NCBI GenBank assembly: GCA_027292925.1
Contig: JAPUGI010000236.1
Coordinates: forward strand, 1 to 34,949
Origin: Gammaproteobacteria bacterium
GTDB taxonomy: Bacteria > Pseudomonadota > Gammaproteobacteria > Pseudomonadales > Azotimanducaceae
Reading direction: 5' to 3'
DNA length: 34,949 nt
Position numbers and translations under genes: made by a program. The notes below the pieces were generated by a model. The model ran no database searches, was not told where the DNA came from, and worked only from the letters and a program-made list of their open reading frames with translations. This document shows positions 9,059-18,032 of this stretch, one piece after another. Numbering within the stretch: position 1 is the first letter of the stretch; each line of letters opens with the position of its first letter.

Positions 9059-9835
9059 ATGGAATTCAAAAACAAGGTTTGTGTTGTTACCGGTGGAGCC
9101 AGTGGCATTGGCGCAGCTTGCGCGAGAGCATTCGCTGATGAGGGGGCAAAAGTAGTTGTCGTCGATATTAATGAGGCTGGTGCAAAGACCGTTGCCCAGG
9201 CTTGTGGGGGTCTTGCACTGACCTGTGATGTCGGTAGTGAGGAATCCGTGAACCATCTGGTGGCCGAATGCGAAAGACAAGCGGGATCCATTGACCTTTT
9301 CTTTGCTAATGCTGGCATAGCATCGGGTGGAGATCCTTTGACGACTCCCATTGACGTTTGGGAGAACCAGTGGCAGGTGAACGTGATGGCTCACATCTAT
9401 TCCATTCGCGCTGTTCTGCCAGGAATGCTCGAAAGAGGATCAGGCTACTTTGTACATACCGCCTCTATGGCTGGAATACTCACAACTCATGGCAATCTCA
9501 CATACGCGACAACTAAACACGCGGTAGTGGGTATAGCGGAATGGATGTCCGTCACCTATCACGATAAGGGAATCAGGTTTTCCCTGCTGGCTCCGCTAGG
9601 CGTAAGGACACCGATGCTAGGTGACGATTCGTCTGCATGGGCAGCGTCAGCCGCAGGACCGATTAAGGAACCGGAGGAAGTTGCCCAACAAGTAGTTGAT
9701 GGTGTTAAAAGTGAACAATTTCTCATTCTTACCGATGAGATCGCACAAACCTGGATGAACCGGAAAACGGGAGATCTGGAAAGATGGCTCAACGGAATGC
9801 GTCGACTGCAAGGGAAGATTGATAGCGCAGGATGA
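9059..9835 (+). CDS. Short-chain dehydrogenase/reductase
   Basis: MEFKNKVCVVTGGASGIGAACARAFADEG, FANAG, YATTKHAV; purine-rich RBS before ATG 9059. Confidence 0.93.
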   Translation: MEFKNKVCVVTGGASGIGAACARAFADEGAKVVVVDINEAGAKTVAQACGGLALTCDVGSEESVNHLVAECERQAGSIDLFFANAGIASGGDPLTTPIDVWENQWQVNVMAHIYSIRAVLPGMLERGSGYFVHTASMAGILTTHGNLTYATTKHAVVGIAEWMSVTYHDKGIRFSLLAPLGVRTPMLGDDSSAWAASAAGPIKEPEEVAQQVVDGVKSEQFLILTDEIAQTWMNRKTGDLERWLNGMRRLQGKIDSAG

Positions 9836-9878
9836 GCACAGACACGGTACTCTTGACCTAACATTGAAGGAGCAAGAC

Positions 9879-10604
9879 ATGGGTGAATTCTCAACTATCG
9901 AGCGGTGTGATGGCTGGGCGGAAATTGTGATCAACCGACCGGAACGTCGTAACTCCCTGATCCCTCCGCTGGCGGGTGAGATAACTGAAGCCATTCATAC
10001 TTTGCAGGATGAAGATGAAATAGCCAGTATTATTCTGCGTGGTGAGGGGGGTTATTTTTGTTCCGGTATTGACCTCAAAGCCTTGCAACAGGATCCGCCA
10101 CCCGTTTGGGCAGGCAAGGAGGTGGGTGACGTTCGCAGCATGCATATTGCTCTGTTTAGCTGTAAGAAACCGATCATCGGCGCTTTTGAAAAATTTGGAA
10201 TTAATGCAGGCGCAGCTCTCGCTTTTGCCTGCGATATCCTGATTGCGGGAGAAACTGCGTTCCTTCAGATCGGTGAAATTCAGCAGGGTGCCAACATCCC
10301 CATGAATGCGGCCTGGATGAAAATTAAGTCAACGGAAATAGTATTGTCGCGGCTGGCGCTTTATGGCGACCGCGTGCCTGGACCTGAACTTGTCAAATTA
10401 GGTCTTGCAACCGAATGTGTCGCTGACGACGAAGTTGTAAATCGTTGCCGGGAAATCGCCGAACGAATTGCGAGCTTTCCCCGGGGAGCGTCAGCGAACA
10501 TAATTGAAAGCATTCGTGGGTTGAGGAACATTGATGATCCTGATGCATTCTTCCCAAAACGCTCGAGCAATGCGTTACTCACCGCGGCTCAGGTAAAAGG
10601 CTAG
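9879..10604 (+). CDS. Enoyl-CoA hydratase/isomerase family protein
   Basis: INRPERRNSLIPPLAGEIT, LRGEGGYFCSGIDLKAL, FGINAGAALAFACDILIAGE; AAGGAG at 9867 before ATG 9879. Confidence 0.92.
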   Translation: MGEFSTIERCDGWAEIVINRPERRNSLIPPLAGEITEAIHTLQDEDEIASIILRGEGGYFCSGIDLKALQQDPPPVWAGKEVGDVRSMHIALFSCKKPIIGAFEKFGINAGAALAFACDILIAGETAFLQIGEIQQGANIPMNAAWMKIKSTEIVLSRLALYGDRVPGPELVKLGLATECVADDEVVNRCREIAERIASFPRGASANIIESIRGLRNIDDPDAFFPKRSSNALLTAAQVKG

Positions 10605-10652
10605 AAGAAACCGGGCTTAGACCAATAACTAGCCAAATCTGGAAGTAAATCA

Positions 10653-12176
10653 ATGAATCAAGTTATTGAACGCACCGACACCTTGCTCGGTCATCCCAAA
10701 GGGTTGTTCGTCCTGTTTTTCACGGAGATGTGGGAGCGATTCAGCTACTACGGCATGCGTGCTTTGCTGATCTTGTACCTCACCAAACATTTTCTGTTTG
10801 GGGACAAGGAAGCAGGGCTCATATTCGGCAGCTATGCTTCTCTTGTTTACGCCATGCCGGTATTAGGTGGGCTAATTGCCGATCGATACCTCGGGTTCAG
10901 GAAAGCCATTGTGTTTGGTGCCATATTACTGGTTTGTGGTCACTTCGGCATGGCATTTGAAGGACCTCCCGCAGTGCGGATTGAAGGCCAGAGCACAATT
11001 ATGCGAGACGGTTTCTACAGCCAGATTTTCTACCTGTCCCTGGCACTTATTATTGTTGGGGTGGGTTTCCTGAAGGCCAACATCTCAACCATCGTAGGGC
11101 AACTGTACGGAAAAGATGACCCGAGGCGGGACGCCGGATTCACCATCTTCTACATGGGTATAAACATCGGCGCCCTGGTGGCAACACTGTTGTGTGCTTA
11201 TCTCGGTGAGACTTATGGATGGCGCTACGGGTTTGGCATGGCGGGTATTGGCATGTTGATTGGCCTTGTGACATTTCAGTCAGGTCGCAAGTATCTTCAA
11301 GGTTATGGAGAGCCACCCTCACCAGAAGTGTTAGCTCAACCGGTCCTCTCTTGGCTAAATAAGGAAAAACTCATCTACCTTATTGGTTTGTTGGTAGTGG
11401 TTGCCGTCTGGCAGGTTATTCAGCGGACGGCAGAATTGGGTTTGATGTTGTCGATATTTGGTGCTGCCGTGGTGGGTTGGGTGATCTGGTTTTCAGTCTC
11501 CAAATGTGAGCCGAAGGAGCGTGATCGAATGCTGGTGATGTTGGTGCTGATTGCAGTTTCTGTTCTGTTTTGGGCGCTATTTGAACAAGCTGGTTCGTCA
11601 TTGACGCTATTCACCGATCGCAATGTTGCCATGGGAGATACTTTCACAGCGGGAATGTTCCAGTCCTTCAACCCGCTGTTCATTATTTTACTGGCACCGG
11701 TTTTTGCGGTTATGTGGGTTGTGTTGGGTCGCAAGAAGTGGGAGCCATCGACACCCGCCAAGTTTGGGCTTGGCATTCTGCAGGTGGGTTTGGGTTTTGC
11801 AGTACTGATCTATGGTGCAAGTCTGGCAGGACCTGATGGCAAGGTTTCTGTCATCTGGCTTGCGTTAATGTACCTGCTTCATACGACCGGCGAGCTATGC
11901 CTGTCTCCGGTTGGATTATCGATGGTGACTAAACTATCTGTACAGCGGGTTGGCGCGATGATGATGGGTGTCTGGTTCATGTCCAGTGCGTTTGCTGCTT
12001 ATGCTGCCGGGATGATCGCAGGCTTGATGGCCATTGGTGAAGGTGGCGGCACTGTTGAGTCGGGATTGGCGTCTCTAGCTGTCTATGTCGCTGTATTTGA
12101 AAAGTTAGCTGTTGCTGCAGTCGTGCTGGGCCTACTCGTGCTTGTTGCCTCTCCATTCCTGCAGCGACGTATGTGA
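10653..12176 (+). CDS. POT/PTR2-family proton-dependent oligopeptide transporter
   Basis: HPKGLFVLFFTEMWERFSYYGMRALLILYLT signature, FTIFYMGINIGAL, many TM segments. Confidence 0.95.
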   Translation: MNQVIERTDTLLGHPKGLFVLFFTEMWERFSYYGMRALLILYLTKHFLFGDKEAGLIFGSYASLVYAMPVLGGLIADRYLGFRKAIVFGAILLVCGHFGMAFEGPPAVRIEGQSTIMRDGFYSQIFYLSLALIIVGVGFLKANISTIVGQLYGKDDPRRDAGFTIFYMGINIGALVATLLCAYLGETYGWRYGFGMAGIGMLIGLVTFQSGRKYLQGYGEPPSPEVLAQPVLSWLNKEKLIYLIGLLVVVAVWQVIQRTAELGLMLSIFGAAVVGWVIWFSVSKCEPKERDRMLVMLVLIAVSVLFWALFEQAGSSLTLFTDRNVAMGDTFTAGMFQSFNPLFIILLAPVFAVMWVVLGRKKWEPSTPAKFGLGILQVGLGFAVLIYGASLAGPDGKVSVIWLALMYLLHTTGELCLSPVGLSMVTKLSVQRVGAMMMGVWFMSSAFAAYAAGMIAGLMAIGEGGGTVESGLASLAVYVAVFEKLAVAAVVLGLLVLVASPFLQRRM

Positions 12177-12333
12177 CTTAAAACCAGAGCAAGCGATCAT
12201 GTGTCTATCAATCAATCCGCACGTACTCGGGTTTTCTGGCAGATCTATAACACCCTTAAATTGTATTTATAGCTGATTTACACTAGCCTTGCGTAGGAAC
12301 TGCTTAACTGTGTAAAAAAGAGGGAAACTAACA

Positions 12334-14724
12334 ATGAGACATCGCTCAATAGGAATTTATCCACTGGTTGCGATGGCAGTTAGCTTGAGTTTTTCATCTC
12401 AACCAACATTCGCCGAGTCAGATAGAGTCATGGAAGAAGTGGTGACCACTGGCACGAGGAGTTCCAAAGAACGTTCGGTATCTGATGCTCCTGTACCCAT
12501 TGATATTATATCGGCTGATGACTTTAACGCACTTGGTGGCTCAGCAGACCTGACTGATAATCTGCGGGCATTGGTGCCATCCTACACTGCAACACCTGCT
12601 ACTGGTGATGGAAGCGCATTTGTACGTCCTACTTCCCTTCGAGGGCTGGCACCTGATCAGACCCTGGTATTAGTGAATGGTAAGCGCCGACATAGATCCG
12701 CGTTGGTTCAGTTTTTTGCACCTGCTGCAGGAAACGGTGCTCACGGTGTCGATGTTGGCATGATTCCTGGTATCTCGCTAAAAAGAGTTGAGGTCCTGCG
12801 AGATGGTGCCGCCGCCCAATATGGCTCTGATGCCATTGCCGGTGTCATTAACTTCGTGACGAAAGATGCCGACGAAGGTGGCAGCCTCCAGATTCAATTC
12901 GGCCAGCACTATGAAGAAGAGGAAAACTACAAGATTTCCGCAAACGGTGGATTCAGGGTTGGCAGCAATGGATTTATTAACCTGAGTGCCGAGCTTTTTG
13001 ACAATGATGGTTTATCTCGCGGCATAATTCGCCCCGATGCCCAGGCACTCATTGATGCTGGTGTCCCGGATGTTGGTCTTGATGCCCCGTTCGGGGATAC
13101 GCCGTTCACACAGACCTGGGGCCGACCGGAATCTAACGGAAAACGTTTTTTCCTGAATTCCGGATTCGAGCTGAATGATAATTTACAATTGTATGTATTT
13201 GGAAATTTCGGCGAGGTAGACGGTCGTTATCGTTTTTTTTATCGTGACCCGAGCCATTCCACCATCGCGGCGCTGAATGCGCTTGGCTTCACCGGCCTGC
13301 GGGCTGGTTATACCCCGTTTCTGGATGGCGATCAGTCGGATATAAGCATCGTTGCGGGTATTGATGGAGAACTTTCGAGTGGCACATACGACGTTAGCAT
13401 CGGTTTCGGTCGAAGCGAGTTGGATTACGTCCTCAACAATACGCTAAACCCGTCGATTGGCCTGGGAGTCAATGGCCTCCCTCTTCAACGAAATTTCGAT
13501 GTCGGTGGCTACGAGCAGGAAGAAGTTAATATCAACATCGACTTCTCCAGACCCATCGGAGATAACCTGAATCTGGCCTACGGTGCTGAATGGCGCGAAG
13601 AAACCTACACGATTAACGTTGGCGAATTCAATTCTTATACGGGTTCCGGATCAAATGGCCTCAACGGCTTTGCACCGCAAGATGCCGGTGAATTCGACCG
13701 GGATAATTTCGCCTTGTATGTGGATATTGAGCATGATGTAAGCGATGCTTTTCTGGTGCAGTACGCCTTGCGCTATGAGGATTTCTCTGACTTTGGAGGT
13801 ACAACAAACGGCAAGATCGCATACCGGTATCGAGTCTCAGAGACCTTTGCTTTTCGTGGCGCGATTTCCACAGGTTTTCATGCGCCGACGCCAGGTCAAT
13901 CCAATGTGCGAACGACCATCACAACCTTTGATGGCGTGACTGGACTACAGGTGGAGGAAGGTCTGGTTCAACCCACCAGCCCACAGGCTTTGGCAGTAGG
14001 TGGTACGGCGCTCAAGGAAGAGGAATCTCTGAATTTTAGTTCTGGTTTCAGTGCAGATTTCGGGGAGAACACAACGCTGACGTTCGACGTCTACCAGATA
14101 GAAGTAGACGATAAAATCTACCGTACACGCGACATTGCCGTCGCCGGATCTACTACCGGTGCCACCATCTCTTTCTACACGAATGCGCTGGATATTGAAT
14201 CAAAAGGCATTGACCTTGTTCTGACCTCCGGTTTTGAATGGGGTGGGTCAGGCGTATCTACTGACCTGACGTTCGCCTTCAGTTACAACAAGGTTGAAGT
14301 AACCGGTCAAGGAGTCGTGGCCGGTATCATTCCTGTTGCAGACAGCATCGTTGAGGATATTGAAAACAACTACCCCAATGAGCGATTCGTGCTGACAACC
14401 AATACATTCTTCAATGATAAATGGAATTTCATGGCGCGAGCTAATTTCTATGGTGAACATTTCGATGAGCGTGGCACTATCAATGCGGCGACTGATCCCA
14501 GTGCGGAAATTGATTCAACCATCTATGTTGATGTGGAGCTGGGATATCAGATGACCGAGAACGTCAAACTGATTCTCGGTGCCGTCAATGTGTTCGATGA
14601 ATTCATCGACAAGATTGGTGTGGGAAATGCGAATCGTTTGAGTGTTGGATTGCAATACCCAAGACGAAGCGCCGCTAATTACGAAGGTGGTTCCTACTAC
14701 CTCCGGGCTATTGTAGATTTCTAA
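12334..14724 (+). CDS. TonB-dependent receptor
   Basis: Signal peptide; MEEVVTTGTRSSKERSVSDAPVPIDIIS TonB box/plug; VNGKRRHRSAL; VEVLRDGAAAQYGSDAIAGVINFVTK; C-terminal aromatic YYLRAIVDF. Confidence 0.95.
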   Translation: MRHRSIGIYPLVAMAVSLSFSSQPTFAESDRVMEEVVTTGTRSSKERSVSDAPVPIDIISADDFNALGGSADLTDNLRALVPSYTATPATGDGSAFVRPTSLRGLAPDQTLVLVNGKRRHRSALVQFFAPAAGNGAHGVDVGMIPGISLKRVEVLRDGAAAQYGSDAIAGVINFVTKDADEGGSLQIQFGQHYEEEENYKISANGGFRVGSNGFINLSAELFDNDGLSRGIIRPDAQALIDAGVPDVGLDAPFGDTPFTQTWGRPESNGKRFFLNSGFELNDNLQLYVFGNFGEVDGRYRFFYRDPSHSTIAALNALGFTGLRAGYTPFLDGDQSDISIVAGIDGELSSGTYDVSIGFGRSELDYVLNNTLNPSIGLGVNGLPLQRNFDVGGYEQEEVNINIDFSRPIGDNLNLAYGAEWREETYTINVGEFNSYTGSGSNGLNGFAPQDAGEFDRDNFALYVDIEHDVSDAFLVQYALRYEDFSDFGGTTNGKIAYRYRVSETFAFRGAISTGFHAPTPGQSNVRTTITTFDGVTGLQVEEGLVQPTSPQALAVGGTALKEEESLNFSSGFSADFGENTTLTFDVYQIEVDDKIYRTRDIAVAGSTTGATISFYTNALDIESKGIDLVLTSGFEWGGSGVSTDLTFAFSYNKVEVTGQGVVAGIIPVADSIVEDIENNYPNERFVLTTNTFFNDKWNFMARANFYGEHFDERGTINAATDPSAEIDSTIYVDVELGYQMTENVKLILGAVNVFDEFIDKIGVGNANRLSVGLQYPRRSAANYEGGSYYLRAIVDF

Positions 14725-14742
14725 CGAATAACTAAAGGTGCT

Positions 14743-14774
14743 AAAAACCGGTTGCATTCAGACCGGTTTTTTTA
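14743..14774. terminator. Bidirectional rho-independent terminator
   Basis: aaaaACCGGTtgcattcagACCGGTtttttt: 6-bp core stem flanked by A-tract and T-tract, between convergent genes. Confidence 0.8.
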
Positions 14775-15504
14775 ATCGAAAGGTCTCCTCAATCTCCTTG
14801 AGCCGCCGGTTAATAAACACAGCCTTCGGATTGATCTTAAGTGCAGTCAGCAGATGTTCTTTCGCAAGGACCATATCGCCACTGATAAAGCTGAGTTCTC
14901 CGTACAGGAAATGCGCCTGGAACGATTCAGAATTCTCTTCCAGCATGATATCGAGCATTGCCATGGCTTCCGGCATGTTGCCGCTAAGTCCCTGGGTTCG
15001 TGCAAAACTGCTCAGAGTAAATTCGCTAAAGTCATAACTATGGGTGCCGTAATATTCTTCCTTCAAGCTCGCATAGGTTTCCCTGACTCCATCCGCACCA
15101 TTGTCTTCGGCTGCTTCAGCCAGAACCTGTCCCAGTAGCTTTGGTTCTTGTACACCGCGGTGACAGGTAACGCACTGGACCTGAACATGGTCCTCTGCAA
15201 TCGCGTCGAGATGCTCGTTGTTTATAGCGTTTACCATCTCCAGCATTTTTCGAGCTTTTTTCTTGTACTCTTTCTCATCACTTTCAAAATCATATTCGGT
15301 GAGTTTCTGGTCATCTTCACCAACATGGCAACCAGAGCAGCGCAGACCCGTGCCAATGGAAAATCCACGCATGGTGGCACTCAATTCCTCGGGTGAAATG
15401 TTCTCCGGTAGCACTTTGAGATTTTTGGGATCATCGAAAATACCTGCGCTGGCGTAACTGGTTGAAAGCACCAGCAGAGTACAAAAAATTAGTGAGAGGC
15501 GCAT
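14758..15504 (-). CDS. c-type cytochrome, similar to the photosynthetic reaction-centre cytochrome c subunit family, with C-terminal TPR-like region
   Basis: Signal peptide; two CxxCH motifs (CSGCH, CVTCH) with MVNAINNEHLDAIAEDHVQVQCVTCHRG spacing; helical repeats after. Confidence 0.75.
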   Translation of the reverse strand: MRLSLIFCTLLVLSTSYASAGIFDDPKNLKVLPENISPEELSATMRGFSIGTGLRCSGCHVGEDDQKLTEYDFESDEKEYKKKARKMLEMVNAINNEHLDAIAEDHVQVQCVTCHRGVQEPKLLGQVLAEAAEDNGADGVRETYASLKEEYYGTHSYDFSEFTLSSFARTQGLSGNMPEAMAMLDIMLEENSESFQAHFLYGELSFISGDMVLAKEHLLTALKINPKAVFINRRLKEIEETFRLKKPV

Positions 15505-15564
15505 CGTGGTTTTCGTCCTTGGATTTATCTAACCGGGAGAATATCAATCTGTGGCTACCAGCAG

Positions 15565-17262
15565 GTGAAGCTTTTAACCCGTTTATGTCAGGATTTTGTC
15601 AGGATTGGGCTGATTAACCCCTCACTCGAGGACAAGCCGCTTGCGCCAGGGCCTTTCGCCCAGCAGAATTCGTTGGATATGCAGAATCAACTTCAATCTC
15701 GCCTGATATTTGTGCTGCTGGCTCTGCTGCTAGTAGTCAGCTTGTCGTTGGCCTGGCAAGCAATCAGCTCAGTCAGCTCCCACCAGAGAACTGTCGCAGC
15801 AGTATTGGAAGACTATTCGACGCTCATCATTGATGATTATGTTCGCGCGCTTCAGATCAAGGTAGGTTACGAGGGAATATACAAGGCAGTGGGATTACTG
15901 ACCAGTAACGGTTTGATTGAGGGGGGTAGGCAAACCTGGGAAGGTGTTGAAATAGACGTGTTACTCAAAGATGTTGAATTACCGGCTGGCTGGCTCCAGA
16001 GCGTTTTTATTGTCGGCAACAGTGCCCAACCCCAAGAACTGTATGGCAAGGTTGACAAGAACCTTGCAGAGTCCATTGCGAAACTGTCATTACCACCCGA
16101 GCCACCATTCGAGGTCGTCCATCTTGAGCAGGGATCAACCACAGGTCTTCAGGTTCTTATCAAGAGCGGTGAAACATCAGGCCTGGTCCTGGTCTTCAAA
16201 TCCGCAGTGGTTGGTGAAATCCTGAAAGAGGTATTCGCCATTGCCAGGCTGTTGCCTGCGGCGCTTGGCGATACCGGGGCACTCCGTCCTTACATTTTCC
16301 TGAAAGTGACTGACCCGGCAGGCAGGGTCGTTTTTAAGACGGGCATGAGCAGCACGGATGGTAACCGGGTATCGCGCACCATGGATGCGAGTTATTCCGG
16401 ATTGTATGCAGGGTTCACTGTGACGACTTCCATAAATTCCGACGTCGCTGAAGTACTTGAAATTGCTGAATCTCCCTGGGGCAGTAACATGCGCATTGCG
16501 GTATTGCTGATCATCGCACTCCTGCTCGGTTTGTTGTCGTTTGTATTGATCAGACGGGAACGTCAGTTGATCGAAATGCGAAGTGACTTTATCGCGCGGG
16601 TGTCACATGAATTGCGAACACCTCTGACACAGATCAGGATGTTTACTGAATCGATATTACTGGATCGGTTGCCTGACGAGGAGAGCCGCGCCCGGGCCTT
16701 AAAGATCATTGATCGAGAGACGCTACGCCTGTCACGCCTGGTGGAAAATATCCTGAGTTTCTCAAAATTATGGAAACAATCTGTGCCTGCTGAACCAGGC
16801 AGCTACAATCTGTGCGAATTGTTGTACAGGGTGAAAGACGAATTTGAATTGCAACTTGAGGCGTCTGGCGACAGCCTCTCAATTAAATGCGACGAGTCAC
16901 TGGAGGTCGATTATAACAGGGAAGCGATGACCCAAGTGCTGACCAACCTCGTGGATAATGCCATCAAATATGGCCCAGAAGGTCAGGCCATCAGCATTAT
17001 AGTAAGCCGGGAATCCAGCCACCTGAAAATAGATATCGTCGACCAGGGTCCTGGTATTCCTGCAATAGAGCAAAAATATATATGGCAGGCCTATTACAGG
17101 CTAAAACGGGAAAAAGATCGCGCCATATCAGGTACAGGAATTGGCCTGGCGGTAGCCAGCGACATGTCTCATGAGATAGGAGCAGACCTAATCGTCGACA
17201 GCAAAGGGTGCGGAAGCGTTTTTAGCATGGTGTTCGAGTCTGGGGCTTCCGCTGATGGCTAG
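15565..17262 (+). CDS. Membrane sensor histidine kinase (start may be ATG 15679)
   Basis: TM helices; FIARVSHELRTPLTQIRMFTESIL; NLVDNAIKYGPEG; DQGPGIP; GTGIGLAVA. Confidence 0.93.
   Translation: MKLLTRLCQDFVRIGLINPSLEDKPLAPGPFAQQNSLDMQNQLQSRLIFVLLALLLVVSLSLAWQAISSVSSHQRTVAAVLEDYSTLIIDDYVRALQIKVGYEGIYKAVGLLTSNGLIEGGRQTWEGVEIDVLLKDVELPAGWLQSVFIVGNSAQPQELYGKVDKNLAESIAKLSLPPEPPFEVVHLEQGSTTGLQVLIKSGETSGLVLVFKSAVVGEILKEVFAIARLLPAALGDTGALRPYIFLKVTDPAGRVVFKTGMSSTDGNRVSRTMDASYSGLYAGFTVTTSINSDVAEVLEIAESPWGSNMRIAVLLIIALLLGLLSFVLIRRERQLIEMRSDFIARVSHELRTPLTQIRMFTESILLDRLPDEESRARALKIIDRETLRLSRLVENILSFSKLWKQSVPAEPGSYNLCELLYRVKDEFELQLEASGDSLSIKCDESLEVDYNREAMTQVLTNLVDNAIKYGPEGQAISIIVSRESSHLKIDIVDQGPGIPAIEQKYIWQAYYRLKREKDRAISGTGIGLAVASDMSHEIGADLIVDSKGCGSVFSMVFESGASADG
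15586..15606 (+). promoter_or_regulatory. Tandem direct repeat TGTCAGGATT-T-TGTCAGGATT (Pho-box-like)
   Basis: Exact 10-bp repeat with 11-bp periodicity, upstream of the likely ATG (15679) of an OmpR-type two-component system. Confidence 0.45.
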
Positions 17263-17968
17263 AATTCTCATTATCGAGGACAACCCGGATCTTGCAGAGG
17301 GCCTGCGTGTAAATCTGGAACTGGAGAACCACGTTGTTGAGGTGTGTACCGATGGCGGGCAGGCACTGATCAATATTGCGAAGCTACAACCGGACTTGAT
17401 TATTCTCGATGTCTTGTTGCCTAACCAGGATGGCTTCGGAATATTACAGAAAATGAGACAAAATTCGCTGAATATTCCGGTACTCATGCTAACTGCCAGG
17501 GGTGAAGAAACAGACAAGGTCAGGGCTTTGCGACTTGGTGCAGATGACTATGTCACCAAACCCTTTGGGCTTCTCGAATTGATCGCCCGGGTTGAGGCTT
17601 TACTGCGCCGTAGTGGTTCCGTTTGCGCGCCAGTTACAGGAAGAAAAACGATTTTTGGAACTGTGGAGTTTGACCCGGCAACCCGGCGAGTGTGGCGCGA
17701 AGGTGAACTGGTTAGTCTTACTCCCAAGGAAACCAACCTGCTACTTGTGCTGGTAGAAAAACCTAACCATGTCTGGAGCCGCCAGGAGCTTTTGCAAAAA
17801 GTCTGGGGACATGCGGCCGAAGTAGCGAGCCGTACTGTTGATACCCATATCGCAGAACTTCGCAGAAAACTTGAAATCGACCCCGCCATGCCGCAATTTA
17901 TTCAAACCGCCAGAAGTGCAGGCTACTGGCTAAACACTGATCCCCGGTCATCCCGGAACTCACCGTAG
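17255..17968 (+). CDS. OmpR/PhoB-family response regulator
   Basis: ILIIEDNPDLAEGL, DLIILDVLLPNQDGF, ADDYVTKPFGLLELIARVEALLRR; winged-helix LTPKETNLLLVLVEKPNHVWSRQELLQKVWG; overlaps the HK stop. Confidence 0.95.
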   Translation: MARILIIEDNPDLAEGLRVNLELENHVVEVCTDGGQALINIAKLQPDLIILDVLLPNQDGFGILQKMRQNSLNIPVLMLTARGEETDKVRALRLGADDYVTKPFGLLELIARVEALLRRSGSVCAPVTGRKTIFGTVEFDPATRRVWREGELVSLTPKETNLLLVLVEKPNHVWSRQELLQKVWGHAAEVASRTVDTHIAELRRKLEIDPAMPQFIQTARSAGYWLNTDPRSSRNSP

Positions 17969-17995
17969 TCATCCTGACTGTAGTGAAGAATCTCG
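17967..17995. repeat. Degenerate copy of the GTCATCCTGAGCG..CGAAGGATCT intergenic repeat
   Basis: agtcatcctgactgtagtgaagaatctcg. Confidence 0.5.
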
Positions 17996-18032
17996 CTCTC
18001 GACGTACACTCCATTCGCTCGTAACAAGGAAC

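Noticed and set aside
10593-10634. GGCTAG...CTAGCC inverted repeat after the enoyl-CoA hydratase
   Set aside because: Six-bp arms with a loop of more than 20 nt and no T-tract; likely chance.
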